Made by a program: the position numbers and the translations under genes. The notes under the pieces are model-generated. The model ran no database searches. It was not told the DNA's origin and saw only the letters and a program-made list of their open reading frames with translations. A stretch of 64,000 nt of DNA from Burkholderiales bacterium Ga0077547 (lineage in GTDB: Bacteria; Pseudomonadota; Gammaproteobacteria; Burkholderiales; Burkholderiaceae_C). Positions within the stretch are counted from its first letter, which is position 1, and each line of letters opens with the position of its first letter. The stretch covers positions 1 to 64,000 of the forward strand of contig LNEY01000032.1 in assembly GCA_001464195.1 (NCBI GenBank). The letters are read 5' to 3'. Positions 44,615 to 54,248 of the stretch are shown one piece after another.

Positions 44615-47600
44615 ATGCTCACCGAGCCCGTCACCTTCACCGCCCTGCCCGAGCGCGCCCGACTCCCGCACCCTGCGCGTGCGGAGATGGACGTCCTGTC
44701 TCATCTGGCGCCACCGGTCCAGGCGACACTGGACTGGCCGCGTGTGATGGCCGTCGCGCGGCCCTGGGTGCAAGCGGTGCGCGAGAAGCCGGCCCCGTTC
44801 TGGGCGCTGGAATCGCTGCTGCGCGAGTACCCGATTTCCAGTGCCGAAGGCTTGGCGTTGATGCGCCTGGCCGAGGCACTGCTGCGTGTGCCTGACACCG
44901 AGACCGCGATCGCGCTCACCGCCGACCAGCTCGGACACGCCGATTTCAGTGCGCATCCCGGTGGTCACCACCCGCTGCTGGCAGGACTGTCGGCCCAGGC
45001 GATCGCGCTGTCGAAGAAGTGGCTGCCTGAAGGCGGGGCAGCCGATGCTGGGGGACTGATTCGGCGGCTGGGCGCGCAGACGGTGGTGGCGGCCACGGTG
45101 CGGGCCATCCAGCTGCTCGGACGCCAGTTCGTGCTGGGCCGCTCGATCGAAGAGGCGGTGCGCGAGGCCGATGAGCAGCGGCACGCCCCGTTTGCCCAGT
45201 GCTTCAGTTACGACATGCTTGGCGAGGGCGCCCGCTCGGACGGCGATGCACAGCGTTACCTGGCGGCCTACCAGCATGCCATCGAGGCATTGGCCCAGCG
45301 GGGCAACGGGCGCGGACCCGAAGCGTCCGACGGCATCTCGATCAAGCTGAGCGCACTGTTCAGCCGCTATGAAGTCGCGCAGCGCGAGCGCGTCTTTGCC
45401 GAATTGCTGCCACGGGTGTGGCGCCTAGTGGCGCAGGCCGCACGCGCCGACATTCACCTGACGATCGATGCCGAAGAGAGCGATCGGCTCGAACTCTCGC
45501 TGGATGTGTTCGAAGCGCTGGCTTCGCGTGTGGCCTTGCACTGGCCGACCTGGTGCGGCTTCGGGTTGGCGATCCAGGCCTACCAGACCCGTGCGCTCGA
45601 GGTGGTCGACGAGGTGGCGCGCGTCGCCCGAGTCCACGGCCTTCGCTTCATGGTGCGGCTGGTCAAGGGCGCCTACTGGGACGCCGAGGTCAAGCGCGCA
45701 CAGGAGCAGGGGCTGGTGGGCTACCCGGTCTACACCCACAAGCAGCACACCGACCTCTCCTACCTCGCGTGTGCCCGCGCGCTCCTGGGTCATGCCGATG
45801 TGATCTACCCGCAGTTCGCCACCCACAACGCGGCCACGATCGCCGCCATCACCCTGATGGCCAAGCCTTCGGGTGCGCGCTACGAGCTACAGCGATTGCA
45901 TGGCATGGGTGTGGGTGTCTACCGCGAGGCCATGCAAGACGCACGGGTGCGCGTGCGGGTATACGCGCCGGTGGGGGAGCACCGCGATCTGCTGGCCTAC
46001 CTGGTGCGGCGGCTGTTGGAGAACGGCGCGAACTCGTCGTTTGTTCATCAGTTGGCCGATGAGTCGATGGCCATTGATCAGTTGCTGGCGTCGCCTCTGG
46101 TGCCGATTTCCACACCGAGCCTGCCGCTGCCGGGGTCCCTGTTCGGCGGGTCCGCCAGCGAGCCGGGCCGAGGCCGCCGCAACTCGATCGGTGTCGATCT
46201 TGCCTGCCTCGCCGATCGGGAGCCGCTGGTGCGCGCCGCGGAGGGTCTGCAGATCGACACTGTTCGCGAAGCGACGCTGGACGAGGTCAGCGCCACCATG
46301 ACGCGCTTGCAGGTCGCCCACGGTGCCTGGCGCGCCACGCCGCTGGCAGAACGCAGCGCCGCACTGCGCCGCGCAGCCGATGCGCTGGAGTCGCGCCGTT
46401 CCGAGTTCTGCGCCTTGCTGGTCAGCGAAGCGCGCAAGACCTGGGGCGATGCCGTGGCCGAGGTGCGTGAGGCGGTCGACTTCTGTCGTTACTACGCCGA
46501 CCAGGCCGAAGCGACCTTGAAGCCGCAAGTGCTGCCGGGGCCGACCGGGGAGCGCAACGAATTGCGGCTGCACGGGCGCGGCGTGTTCGTCTGCATCAGC
46601 CCCTGGAACTTCCCGCTCGCGATCTTCACGGGACAGGTGGCGGCGGCCTTGGTCGCGGGCAATACCGTGGCCGCGAAGCCGGCGGAGCAGACACCCCTGG
46701 TGGCCCAGCGGATGGTCACCTTGCTGAACGACGCCGGCGTGCCCGCCGATGCCCTGTCGTTGCTGCATGGCTCTGGCGAAACAGTGGGCGCTGCACTGGT
46801 GGCGGACCTGCGGGCGGCCGGTGTGTGCTTCACCGGATCAACCGCGGTGGCCCGCGTGATCAACCGCGCGTTGGCGGCGAAGGACGGGCCCATCGTGCCG
46901 CTGATTGCCGAAACCGGTGGCATCAACGCGATGCTGGTCGACAGCAGCGCGCTGCCCGAGCAGGTCGTCGATGCGGTGGTGCAAAGCGCCTTCCGCAGCG
47001 CCGGCCAGCGCTGCTCGGCGCTGCGTCTTCTGTGTGTGCACGACAGCATTGCCGATGCGGTGATCGCGATGATCCGCGGCGCCCTGAGCGAGCTGAGCGT
47101 CGGCGATCCAGCGCTTTGGAGCACCGATGTCGGCCCGGTGATCGACGACGAGGCGTTCGACCAGCTGCAGCGGCACATCGCCCGCCTGCGAGTCGAGGCC
47201 CGATGGATCGGTGAATCGTCGCGCGTGGCATCCGAGGTGCCCAGGTTGGTCGCACCGATCGCCTTTGAGGTGGACGCCATTGCCGAGGTGCCGCAGGAGG
47301 TCTTCGGCCCCGTGCTTCACGTGGTGCGCTGGCGTGGCGATCCGGCCGAGGTGATCGCGCAAATCAATAAGCTGGGCTACGGCCTCACGCTCGGTCTCCA
47401 GACCCGCATCGACAGCCGTGCGCAGCAACTGGCCGCGGCGGCTCGGGCTGGCAATGTGTACGTCAATCGGAACATGATCGGCGCAGTGGTCGGTGTGCAG
47501 CCTTTTGGCGGGGAGGGTCTCAGTGGCACCGGCCCGAAAGCCGGAGGGCCTCATTACCTGCTGCGCTTTTGCGCGGAACAGACGCTCACCGTCAACACGG

Positions 47601-47656
47601 CCGCAGCAGGCGGCAACGCCGAGTTGCTCGCACCGTCGCACCCCTTCGGGCATTGA
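44615..47656 (+). CDS. putA: Bifunctional proline dehydrogenase / P5C dehydrogenase PutA
   Basis: PutA oxidises proline to glutamate in two steps, using FAD and then NAD. The 1013-residue protein has the PRODH barrel (HLTIDAEESDRLELSLDVFEAL, RLVKGAYWDAEVKRAQEQGL, ATHNAATIAAI) in the first half. The P5CDH domain is in the second: PWNFPLAIFTGQVAAALVAGN, Glu766 in LIAETGGIN, and catalytic Cys800 in SAGQRCSALR. The N-terminal ribbon-helix-helix DNA-binding domain of E. coli PutA is missing, and the long C-terminal extension is also short. So it is a catalytic PutA that does not repress its own gene. Confidence 0.96.
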   Translation: MLTEPVTFTALPERARLPHPARAEMDVLSHLAPPVQATLDWPRVMAVARPWVQAVREKPAPFWALESLLREYPISSAEGLALMRLAEALLRVPDTETAIALTADQLGHADFSAHPGGHHPLLAGLSAQAIALSKKWLPEGGAADAGGLIRRLGAQTVVAATVRAIQLLGRQFVLGRSIEEAVREADEQRHAPFAQCFSYDMLGEGARSDGDAQRYLAAYQHAIEALAQRGNGRGPEASDGISIKLSALFSRYEVAQRERVFAELLPRVWRLVAQAARADIHLTIDAEESDRLELSLDVFEALASRVALHWPTWCGFGLAIQAYQTRALEVVDEVARVARVHGLRFMVRLVKGAYWDAEVKRAQEQGLVGYPVYTHKQHTDLSYLACARALLGHADVIYPQFATHNAATIAAITLMAKPSGARYELQRLHGMGVGVYREAMQDARVRVRVYAPVGEHRDLLAYLVRRLLENGANSSFVHQLADESMAIDQLLASPLVPISTPSLPLPGSLFGGSASEPGRGRRNSIGVDLACLADREPLVRAAEGLQIDTVREATLDEVSATMTRLQVAHGAWRATPLAERSAALRRAADALESRRSEFCALLVSEARKTWGDAVAEVREAVDFCRYYADQAEATLKPQVLPGPTGERNELRLHGRGVFVCISPWNFPLAIFTGQVAAALVAGNTVAAKPAEQTPLVAQRMVTLLNDAGVPADALSLLHGSGETVGAALVADLRAAGVCFTGSTAVARVINRALAAKDGPIVPLIAETGGINAMLVDSSALPEQVVDAVVQSAFRSAGQRCSALRLLCVHDSIADAVIAMIRGALSELSVGDPALWSTDVGPVIDDEAFDQLQRHIARLRVEARWIGESSRVASEVPRLVAPIAFEVDAIAEVPQEVFGPVLHVVRWRGDPAEVIAQINKLGYGLTLGLQTRIDSRAQQLAAAARAGNVYVNRNMIGAVVGVQPFGGEGLSGTGPKAGGPHYLLRFCAEQTLTVNTAAAGGNAELLAPSHPFGH

Positions 47657-47747
47657 CTTGGGGGGCGCCAAAGCAGCCACCGCTGGGTGTGAAGCGGTTA
47701 CAGTTCCTTTCGACTGTCCGCTCTCAATGTCTCGCCCAGGAAAAACC

Positions 47748-48716
47748 ATGCAAAGCTCACACCGCCCCCACATCCTTGCGTCTCGTCCTGCATCTTTGTG
47801 CGCCGCTGTCGCTGCAGCACTGCTGGCAGGCTGCGTGTCCACTGCGCCCGTCGTTGGCGGTGGTGACAAGGGTCCGGTCACCGGGTCTGCAGGTGGCGCC
47901 GCCACCGAGAACAAGAACAGCACGCTTGAGCACTGCGACACCACGCTGGGCACGCTGGGTGTGGTCGAAGACCAGAATGCGTCCTGGTACCAGGAACTGC
48001 GCAATTACAAGCTCGGCTCGACGATCCCTGTCATCCGGCTGATGATCCAGCAATCCAATTGCTTCGTTATCGTCGAGCGCGGCAATGCGATGCAGAGCCT
48101 GAACACCGAGCGCGCCTTGCAGCAAAGCGGCGAGATGCGCGGCGGCAGCAACTTCGGCAAGGGCCAGATGGTCGCGGCCGACTACACCATGAGCCCGAGC
48201 ATCCAGTTCAGCCAGAACACCGGCGGCGTGGGCGGTGCCCTGGGTGGCTTCAGTCCCGGTCTTGGCGTGCTCGGGGCCGTGGCCGGTGGCATGAAGACCA
48301 ACGAAGCGGCAACCACGCTGATCCTCATCGACAACCGCTCCGGCGTTCAGTTGGCCGCTGCAGAAGGCACGGCCAAGAACACCGACTTCAACATCATGGG
48401 TGGCTTGTTCGGCGGTTTGGCGGGTGGGGCCGCCGGCGGCTACTCCAAGTCGCCGGAAGGCAAGATCATCGTCGCCGCATTCGCCGACTCGTACAACCAA
48501 CTGGTGCGTGCCGTGCGCAACTACAAGGCACAAACCGTCAAGGGCGGCCTCGGCACCGGTGGTGCGCTGGGTGTCTCGGGCGGTTCCACCGCGGCGTCCA
48601 AGGCAGTGAGCGGTGCGGCCAAACCGGCTGCCAAGCCCGCTGCCAAACCGGCCGCGAAGCCTGCCGCGAAGCCAGCGGCCAAACCCGCTGCCAAGCCGGC
48701 CACGACGACGCCCTGA
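47748..48716 (+). CDS. CsgG/HfaB-like lipoprotein with AKPA-repeat tail
   Basis: A 322-residue putative lipoprotein: signal peptide with lipobox (VAAALLAGC), then a CsgG/HfaB-like core (TTLGTLGVVEDQN, GSTIPVIRLMIQQSNCFVIVERGNAMQSLNTERALQQSGEMR, QMVAADYTMSPSIQFS). The C-terminus has a Gly-rich hydrophobic part (FGGLAGGAAGGYSKSPEG) and seven AKPA repeats. CsgG-type proteins form outer-membrane channels for curli or holdfast export, but no curli genes are near. ATG 47748 with AGGA 6 bases upstream is preferred to ATG 47727. Located between putA and proC; the relation to proline metabolism is unclear. Confidence 0.75.
   Translation: MQSSHRPHILASRPASLCAAVAAALLAGCVSTAPVVGGGDKGPVTGSAGGAATENKNSTLEHCDTTLGTLGVVEDQNASWYQELRNYKLGSTIPVIRLMIQQSNCFVIVERGNAMQSLNTERALQQSGEMRGGSNFGKGQMVAADYTMSPSIQFSQNTGGVGGALGGFSPGLGVLGAVAGGMKTNEAATTLILIDNRSGVQLAAAEGTAKNTDFNIMGGLFGGLAGGAAGGYSKSPEGKIIVAAFADSYNQLVRAVRNYKAQTVKGGLGTGGALGVSGGSTAASKAVSGAAKPAAKPAAKPAAKPAAKPAAKPAAKPATTTP
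48618..48701 (+). repeat. Seven 12-bp units coding AKPA
   Basis: Seven consecutive codon quartets encode Ala-Lys-Pro-Ala at the end of the CsgG-like lipoprotein. Synonymous codons vary between units, so the tract is under protein-level selection rather than a fresh DNA expansion. It resembles Lys/Pro/Ala tails that interact with cell-wall or nucleic acid polymers. Confidence 0.85.
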
Positions 48717-48732
48717 TGCAGACCTGCCGCTC

Positions 48733-49548
48733 ATGACACTGTCGTCGGTGGTGTTCGTGGGCGGCGGCAACATGGCCGGCGCCTTGGTGGGTGGTCTGGT
48801 GCGCAGTGGCTGGGCGCCCGAAGCGATCCGCGTGATCGAGCCGGAACCGGCCCGTCGAGCCGCCCTCGAGGCCAGTTTCGGTGTGCGCACGCTCGACCAG
48901 GTCGATCGGACCCTGGTCGGCGTCGATTGCGTGGTCTGGGCGGTGAAGCCGCAGCTGTTCCAGGCTGCGGCCGTACCGTGCGCGCCGCACATCGCCGGCG
49001 CCTTGCAATTGAGCGTGATGGCCGGCATCCGCAGCGATGCCATCGTGCACGCCACGGGCAGCGACCGCGTGGTGCGCGCCATGCCCAACACCCCGGCACT
49101 GATCGGGGAGGGCATTTCCGGTCTGTATGCGCGGCCAGCTGTGTCGCTCGATGAATGCGCCGCGGTCGAACGATTGCTCGCGCCCACGGGCGAGACGCTG
49201 TGGGTCGAGCGCGAAGAGCAGCTCGATGCCGTCACCGCGTTGTCGGGCTCGGGCCCGGCGTACGTGTTCTATGTGCTCGAAGCGTTGATCGACGCGGGTG
49301 TGGCGCTGGGCCTCAGCGCCGCGCAGTCCCGGCAGCTGGCGCTGGCCACCCTGGCCGGCGCCACCTCGCTGGCGCGAAGTGCCGACGAGCCGCCCGAGGT
49401 GCTGCGCCAGCGCGTCACCTCCAAGGGTGGCACCACCCATTCAGCGATCACCGTGCTCGATGCAGAGGGTGTCAAGGCCACGTTCGTGCGTGCGCTGACC
49501 GCGGCGAAGCAACGGGCGACCGAACTGGGCGATGAGTTCGGCCGCTGA
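48733..49548 (+). CDS. proC: Pyrroline-5-carboxylate reductase
   Basis: ProC reduces pyrroline-5-carboxylate to proline, the last synthetic step. The 271-residue enzyme has the NADPH fold VVFVGGGNMAGALVGGLVRSG, VVWAVKPQLFQ, VRAMPNTPALIGEG and the C-terminal signature TALSGSGPAYVFYVLEAL with VTSKGGTTHSAI. Full length. It is read in the same direction as putA, so enzymes for proline synthesis and breakdown are encoded close together with the CsgG-like gene between. Confidence 0.96.
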   Translation: MTLSSVVFVGGGNMAGALVGGLVRSGWAPEAIRVIEPEPARRAALEASFGVRTLDQVDRTLVGVDCVVWAVKPQLFQAAAVPCAPHIAGALQLSVMAGIRSDAIVHATGSDRVVRAMPNTPALIGEGISGLYARPAVSLDECAAVERLLAPTGETLWVEREEQLDAVTALSGSGPAYVFYVLEALIDAGVALGLSAAQSRQLALATLAGATSLARSADEPPEVLRQRVTSKGGTTHSAITVLDAEGVKATFVRALTAAKQRATELGDEFGR

Positions 49549-49610
49549 TCCGCGCACGGCCTGAGCCCCCGACCCGCCGGCGGCACCTCAGCAGCATGGC
49601 TGAAAGGCTC

Positions 49611-49633
49611 ATTATTGAGAACGATTCGCATTT
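49611..49633 (+). promoter_or_regulatory. Fur-box-like sequence upstream of a small gene
   Basis: Read on the minus strand, AATGCGAATCGTTCTCAATA closely resembles Fur boxes of Burkholderiales (GCGAAT-N-GTTCTCA pattern). It lies about 80-100 bp before ATG 49713, in an AT-rich island within very GC-rich DNA. Iron regulation of the next gene is a reasonable inference. Confidence 0.6.
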
Positions 49634-49712
49634 GTATTAGGATCTGGGCAGTCTGTCGCGCCGCCGGAATGGGCGTCGCAGCGTTTCTCACCGAACCTGC
49701 CCAGGAGCCTTC

Positions 49713-50063
49713 ATGCCACGAACCGATCTTGAAGACCATCCCGATGCCTCGAACTCGTCCGCCGCGACGTCAGGCCATGCCAGTGAAGAGTACGAGCTGC
49801 CCAGCATTGAAGCGGTGCTGGCCGGTACGTTGGCGTTGATGACCGGCTACAGCCAGGCGCTGCAGGCTGAACAGCACCCGCAGCAGCGGGTGCTGATGGG
49901 CAGCAAGATCGGACGCAATATCGGGCTGTTGGCTGAGCATCCGCAGTTGTCGGTGTCGTTCAAGCGCGTGATGCAAGGGCTCCAGCAGCGCTGGGTGCTG
50001 ATGACCGCGTGCACCGTCGAGAGCGAACCCCCGAGCGCCTCACGCGGCACGCGCGTTCACTGA
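49713..50063 (+). CDS. Small hypothetical protein, probably iron-regulated
   Basis: A 116-residue soluble protein I cannot assign. The first 28 residues are polar and disordered-looking. A conserved-looking helical region follows ([59 protein letters not shown]). No Cys motif, signal peptide or metal-binding cluster is seen. AGGAG is 5 bases before ATG 49713. A Fur-box-like site upstream suggests it is made when iron is low. The 3' end overlaps the convergent ubiA end by 7 bp. Confidence 0.65.
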   Translation: MPRTDLEDHPDASNSSAATSGHASEEYELPSIEAVLAGTLALMTGYSQALQAEQHPQQRVLMGSKIGRNIGLLAEHPQLSVSFKRVMQGLQQRWVLMTACTVESEPPSASRGTRVH

Positions 50064-50941
50064 CCTCGCTGATGCAAGAAGGCGTTCATCACCACACCGG
50101 CGAACACCGCCAGCCCGACCCAGTGGTTGATCCGGAAGGCACGAAAGCAGCCGTCGCGTGATCGATCGCGGATCAGCGTGAAGTGCCAACCGGCCAGTGC
50201 GGCAGCTATGGCGATGCCGGCGAAGTAGCCAGCGCCCAGGCTCAGGTGCAGCCCGACACCCGTCCACACCGCCAGGTAGGCCGCGTAGAACACCATCACG
50301 GCCGCAACATCGAAGCGGCCGAGCGTGATGGCCGAGGTGCGAATACCGATCTTGAGATCGTCGTCGCGGTCGACCATCGCGTACTCGGTGTCGTAGGCCA
50401 GCACCCAGAACAGGTTGCCCAGCAGCAACGCCCAGGCCACGGCAGGTACCTCGCCGCGCACGGCCGAGTACGCCATCGGGATGCCAAAGCTGAACGCGAC
50501 GCCGAGTACGGCCTGCGGCATCGAAAAGAAGCGCTTGGTGTAGGGATAGATCACGGTCACACCGAGTGCCGCCACGCTCCACAGCACTGTCGGCAGGTTG
50601 GTCGTCAGCACCAGCAGGAAGGCGATGAAGGCCAGCGCCGCGCCGAAGGCCAGCGCCGCGCCCGGGCTGATCGCGCCGCGCGTCACCGGGCGCAAGGCGG
50701 TCCGCTTCACATGCCGGTCGAACTCGCGGTCGGCCACGTCGTTGACACAGCAGCCGGCGCTGCGCATCAGCACCGTGCCCAGCGTGAACACGGCCAGCAG
50801 GTGCCAGCCTGGAAAGCCGTCGGCCGCGAGCCACAGTGCGGACAGCGTCGGCCACAGCAGCAAGTAGCTGCCCGCGGGTCGGTTCCAGCGGATCAGGTCG
50901 AGGTAGAGCGACAGCCGTGACGGCGCAGGCAACGAAGACAT
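50057..50941 (-). CDS. ubiA: 4-hydroxybenzoate octaprenyltransferase
   Basis: UbiA prenylates 4-hydroxybenzoate in ubiquinone synthesis. The 294-residue membrane enzyme has both aspartate-rich motifs: [21 protein letters not shown] (N-D-x-x-D-x-x-x-D) and [21 protein letters not shown]. About eight hydrophobic helices follow the usual pattern. It begins [26 protein letters not shown], as do family members. The gene stands alone on this strand between the hypothetical gene and metH. Confidence 0.96.
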   Translation of the reverse strand: MSSLPAPSRLSLYLDLIRWNRPAGSYLLLWPTLSALWLAADGFPGWHLLAVFTLGTVLMRSAGCCVNDVADREFDRHVKRTALRPVTRGAISPGAALAFGAALAFIAFLLVLTTNLPTVLWSVAALGVTVIYPYTKRFFSMPQAVLGVAFSFGIPMAYSAVRGEVPAVAWALLLGNLFWVLAYDTEYAMVDRDDDLKIGIRTSAITLGRFDVAAVMVFYAAYLAVWTGVGLHLSLGAGYFAGIAIAAALAGWHFTLIRDRSRDGCFRAFRINHWVGLAVFAGVVMNAFLHQRGQ

Positions 50942-51013
50942 GCGGCAGATTGTCGTGTCGCATTCACGGGCGGCGGCCCGTCGCGCGGTCTCCGGCGGTG
51001 GCGGTTGTTCGGC

Positions 51014-52066
51014 TCAGGCCGCTTTCAGCCCGCTGAACAGCCCCGCGGCATCGCAGCAGCGAGGGCGGTACCGGCCCACCCGCTGCGCGATCTCGGCGAT
51101 GTGCGCAGGTGTCGTGCCACAGCAGCCGCCGGCAATGTTCAGGAAGCCGCTCTTCGCGAATTCCTCGACCAGCCGGCCCGTGATCTCCGGGGTTTCGTCG
51201 AACCCGGTGTCGCTCATCGGGTTCGGCAGCCCGGCATTTGGGTAGCAGCTGATGAAGGTGTCGCCGGCCACCTTCGACAGCTCTTCGATGTAAGGCCGCA
51301 TCAGCGTTGCGCCGAGCGCGCAGTTCAGGCCGATGGCCAGCGGCCGCGCATGACGCACGCTGTGCCAGAACGCTGTCACCGTCTGCCCGGAGAGGATGCG
51401 TCCCGACGCGTCGGTGACCGTGCCGGAGATGATGACCGGCAGCCGCTCACCGGTGGTCTCCATCAGCTCATCCAGCGCAAAGATCGCCGCCTTGGCATTG
51501 AGCGTGTCGAAGATGGTTTCCACCAGGAACAGATCGCAGCCCCCCTCGAGCAGCCCCGAGGCCTGTTCGAGGTACGAGTCCTTGAGCTCGTCGAAGCTGA
51601 CATTGCGTGCGGCCGGGTCGTTGACGTCAGGACTGATGCTCGCGGTGCGCGGCGTCGGGCCCAGCGCGCCCGCGGCGAAACGCGGCTTGTCGGGCGTGCT
51701 GTAGCGCTCGCAGGAGGCGCGTGCCAATTGGGCCGCCACCACATTCATCTCGCGCGCCACCGAGGCCAGGCCGTAATCGTCCTGCGCCACGCGGGTCGAG
51801 CCGAAGGTGTTGGTCTCGATGATGTCGGCGCCCGCAGCCAGGTACTGGTCGTGGATCTCCGAGATCACGTCCGGCCGGGTGAACAACAGCAGTTCGTTGT
51901 TGCCCTTCAGGTCCTTCGGGTGGTCCTTGAAGCGCTCGCCGCGGTAGTCGGCCTCGCCCAGCTTGTAGCGCTGGATCATCGTGCCCATGGCGCCGTCGAG
52001 GATGACGATGCGCTGGCGCAGCAGTTCGGGCAACGCGCCGCCGCGGGTGTAGGTCTGGAGGGTCAT
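51014..52066 (-). CDS. metH: Cobalamin-dependent methionine synthase, homocysteine-binding part (split MetH)
   Basis: This 350-residue protein corresponds only to the N-terminal homocysteine S-methyltransferase domain of MetH. It contains [33 protein letters not shown], and the zinc ligands in GLNCALGA and [11 protein letters not shown]. The folate, cobalamin and activation domains are absent. The neighbouring genes on both sides (ubiA and a GGDEF-EAL gene) are unrelated, so the remainder must be encoded elsewhere. In many Burkholderiales metH is split into two genes that are adjacent. It ends in a normal stop with no frame relic downstream. Confidence 0.9.
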   Translation of the reverse strand: MTLQTYTRGGALPELLRQRIVILDGAMGTMIQRYKLGEADYRGERFKDHPKDLKGNNELLLFTRPDVISEIHDQYLAAGADIIETNTFGSTRVAQDDYGLASVAREMNVVAAQLARASCERYSTPDKPRFAAGALGPTPRTASISPDVNDPAARNVSFDELKDSYLEQASGLLEGGCDLFLVETIFDTLNAKAAIFALDELMETTGERLPVIISGTVTDASGRILSGQTVTAFWHSVRHARPLAIGLNCALGATLMRPYIEELSKVAGDTFISCYPNAGLPNPMSDTGFDETPEITGRLVEEFAKSGFLNIAGGCCGTTPAHIAEIAQRVGRYRPRCCDAAGLFSGLKAA

Positions 52067-52112
52067 GCGCCCGATTTTAAGAACGGCTCGCGATGTCAGC
52101 GCCCGCGACGAC

Positions 52113-54164
52113 TCAAACCAACTCAGCCGCGCAGGTTTCCTTGAACAGCGACGAGCGGAAATTCATCGTTCGCGGGCCGACATCGTCCATCGCCCACAAC
52201 GCCAGCGCCTTCGCCGACATCGGCTTGGCGAACAGGAAGCCCTGCAGCTGGTCGCAGCCGAACTCACGCAGGATCTTGTTCTGGCCTTCGGTCTCGACGC
52301 CTTCGGCCACCACCTTCAAGTCCAGCGACTTGGCCAGGTTGATGACCGCAGAAGCCACCTTGCGCGCGTCCTCGCTGGTTTCGAGATCGAGCACGAAGCT
52401 GCGGTCGATCTTCAGCTCGCTGGTCGGCAGCTTGCGCAGGTACGACAGGCTGGAGTGGCCGGTGCCGAAGTCATCGATCGAAATGCTGACGCCCAATTGC
52501 GTCAGCCGGTTGAAGATGGCGATCGTGCCTTCGGCGTCTTCCATCGCCACCGATTCGGTGATCTCGCAGGTCAGCAAGCCGGGGTTGACATCGTGATCGC
52601 GCAGCGCGCGCCCGATGCGCTCGACCAGATCGGGCTGGCGCAGCTGGTGCACCGACAGGTTGATCGCCACCCGCATCCGCAGCCCGCCGTCGCGCCAGAC
52701 GCGGATCTGTCGGCATACCTCGTCGATCAGCCAGTTGCCCAGCGAGCCGATCAGCCCGTAGCGCTCGGCGATCGGGATGAAGAGGGTCGGGCTGACCATG
52801 CCCAGCTTCGGGTGCTGCCAACGCATCAGCGCCTCGGCGCCGGTGATCTCGCCGGTGGGCGCATGGATCTTCGGCTGGTAGTACAGCTCCAACTCGCCCT
52901 GTGCCAGCGCGCGCCGCAGATCGCGCAGCAGCTCGGTCTGCTCGCGCAGGCCGCTGATCATGCGCGCCTCGAAGAAGCAGTAGGTCGCGCCCCCGCTGCC
53001 TTTGGCGACACGCATGGCCGCATCGGCGTGCGCGATCAAGGTCGACAGCGCGCCGTGCTGCGGGTACATCACGATGCCGATCGAGCTGGTCACGATCGCC
53101 TCGCGGCCGTCGATGCGACACGGCAGGCAGGTCGATGCCAGCGCGCGCGCCGCCATGCCCGACGCGTCTTCGATGCTCGGGTTGTCGGGGATCAGCAGCA
53201 GGAACTCATCGCCACCGAGCCGCGCCACCATGTGGGCTTGGGCCAAGCTGCGCAATCGGGCGGCGATCTCGCGCAGGACCCGGTCGCCTGCGCGGTGGCC
53301 GAACGACTCGTTGATCGGTTTGAAGCCATCGAGGTTGACCAGCAGCAACGCCACCCGGCCTTGCGACGCATCGGCGCGCTGCGTCGCCTGCGCGAGCGTG
53401 CCTTCGAAGATCTGTCGGTTTGGCAGCCCAGTCAGCGAGTCGCGCCAGCGCGCTTCGAGCTGCGACAACAGCAGCAACATCGATAGCAAGGCGATCGAGC
53501 CGACGGTGACCAGCATCGCCATGCTGTCGGCGGGCACCCGGTCCTGCCAGGCGGACGAGGTTTGCACATCGAGCCCCGCCGCACCCAGCACCAGACCTTG
53601 AGACACCACGATGGCGGTGGACAGCATCAACGCCGACACCGCCTGGCCTGCCATCAAGTAGCGTGGCGCACGAGCGCGCACCTCGGCGTGCAGCCACAAG
53701 GCGCAGGCACAGCCCAGGCCCGCGCACAGCCATGCTGTACCGACCGCCGGCCCGGGCCATGTGATGCCAGGCCGCAGGCTCAGCGCCCCCAGGAACAAGA
53801 TCTGAGTCACCACCACGCCGCTGGCCATGAGGCCCGCGCCAGCCAGGCAGCGCGCCGCGGCGGTGGCCCGGCGGCAGGCCACGGCCAGACTCAGCGAGGA
53901 GAACATCGCCGCGAACAGCCACACACCGACGCTCAGCCCAGGGTGGTAGCCCAAGGCATAGGACAGGTTGAGCTGGTCGATGCCCACCACCAGAGCCGAC
54001 CACAGCCCGGTGGCAAAAGCCACCGACGCGCCGGCCAGCCAGCCGAAGGCGGGGCCATCCAGCCTCGATTCGAGGCGCTTCACCAGGTCGAGCATGGCGA
54101 ACGCGGCCAGGAAGGCCAGCACGAAGCCCAAGGCAGTGACGGATGGCGCGAATGCTTCGGTCAT
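52113..54164 (-). CDS. GGDEF-EAL protein with MHYT-like membrane sensor lacking MHYT residues
   Basis: A 683-residue cyclic-di-GMP protein. Residues 1-235 form about seven membrane helices with the threefold internal layout of an MHYT sensor, but the metal-binding motifs are altered. WSMH becomes WSAL (55-58), and the MHYTG positions read VTQIL (about 119-123) and VSQGL (about 187-191). The GGDEF domain is intact (RLGGDEF, 317-321) but shows no upstream RxxD I-site. The EAL domain has [23 protein letters not shown] and [10 protein letters not shown], so phosphodiesterase activity is expected. GGDEF could be catalytic or regulatory. Confidence 0.92.
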   Translation of the reverse strand: MTEAFAPSVTALGFVLAFLAAFAMLDLVKRLESRLDGPAFGWLAGASVAFATGLWSALVVGIDQLNLSYALGYHPGLSVGVWLFAAMFSSLSLAVACRRATAAARCLAGAGLMASGVVVTQILFLGALSLRPGITWPGPAVGTAWLCAGLGCACALWLHAEVRARAPRYLMAGQAVSALMLSTAIVVSQGLVLGAAGLDVQTSSAWQDRVPADSMAMLVTVGSIALLSMLLLLSQLEARWRDSLTGLPNRQIFEGTLAQATQRADASQGRVALLLVNLDGFKPINESFGHRAGDRVLREIAARLRSLAQAHMVARLGGDEFLLLIPDNPSIEDASGMAARALASTCLPCRIDGREAIVTSSIGIVMYPQHGALSTLIAHADAAMRVAKGSGGATYCFFEARMISGLREQTELLRDLRRALAQGELELYYQPKIHAPTGEITGAEALMRWQHPKLGMVSPTLFIPIAERYGLIGSLGNWLIDEVCRQIRVWRDGGLRMRVAINLSVHQLRQPDLVERIGRALRDHDVNPGLLTCEITESVAMEDAEGTIAIFNRLTQLGVSISIDDFGTGHSSLSYLRKLPTSELKIDRSFVLDLETSEDARKVASAVINLAKSLDLKVVAEGVETEGQNKILREFGCDQLQGFLFAKPMSAKALALWAMDDVGPRTMNFRSSLFKETCAAELV

Positions 54165-54248
54165 CCGTCGGTATCGGCCTCGCCCCCGCTGACTTGAGGC
54201 GGGCAGACCCGAGGCCTGGATCGTCTGGCTTGCGTGCGCCCTGGCGGG

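Noticed and set aside
47310-47330. CTTCACGTGGTG inside putA as another parS site
   Set aside because: It keeps only the central CACGTG and lacks the outer TTT/AAA arms needed for ParB binding.
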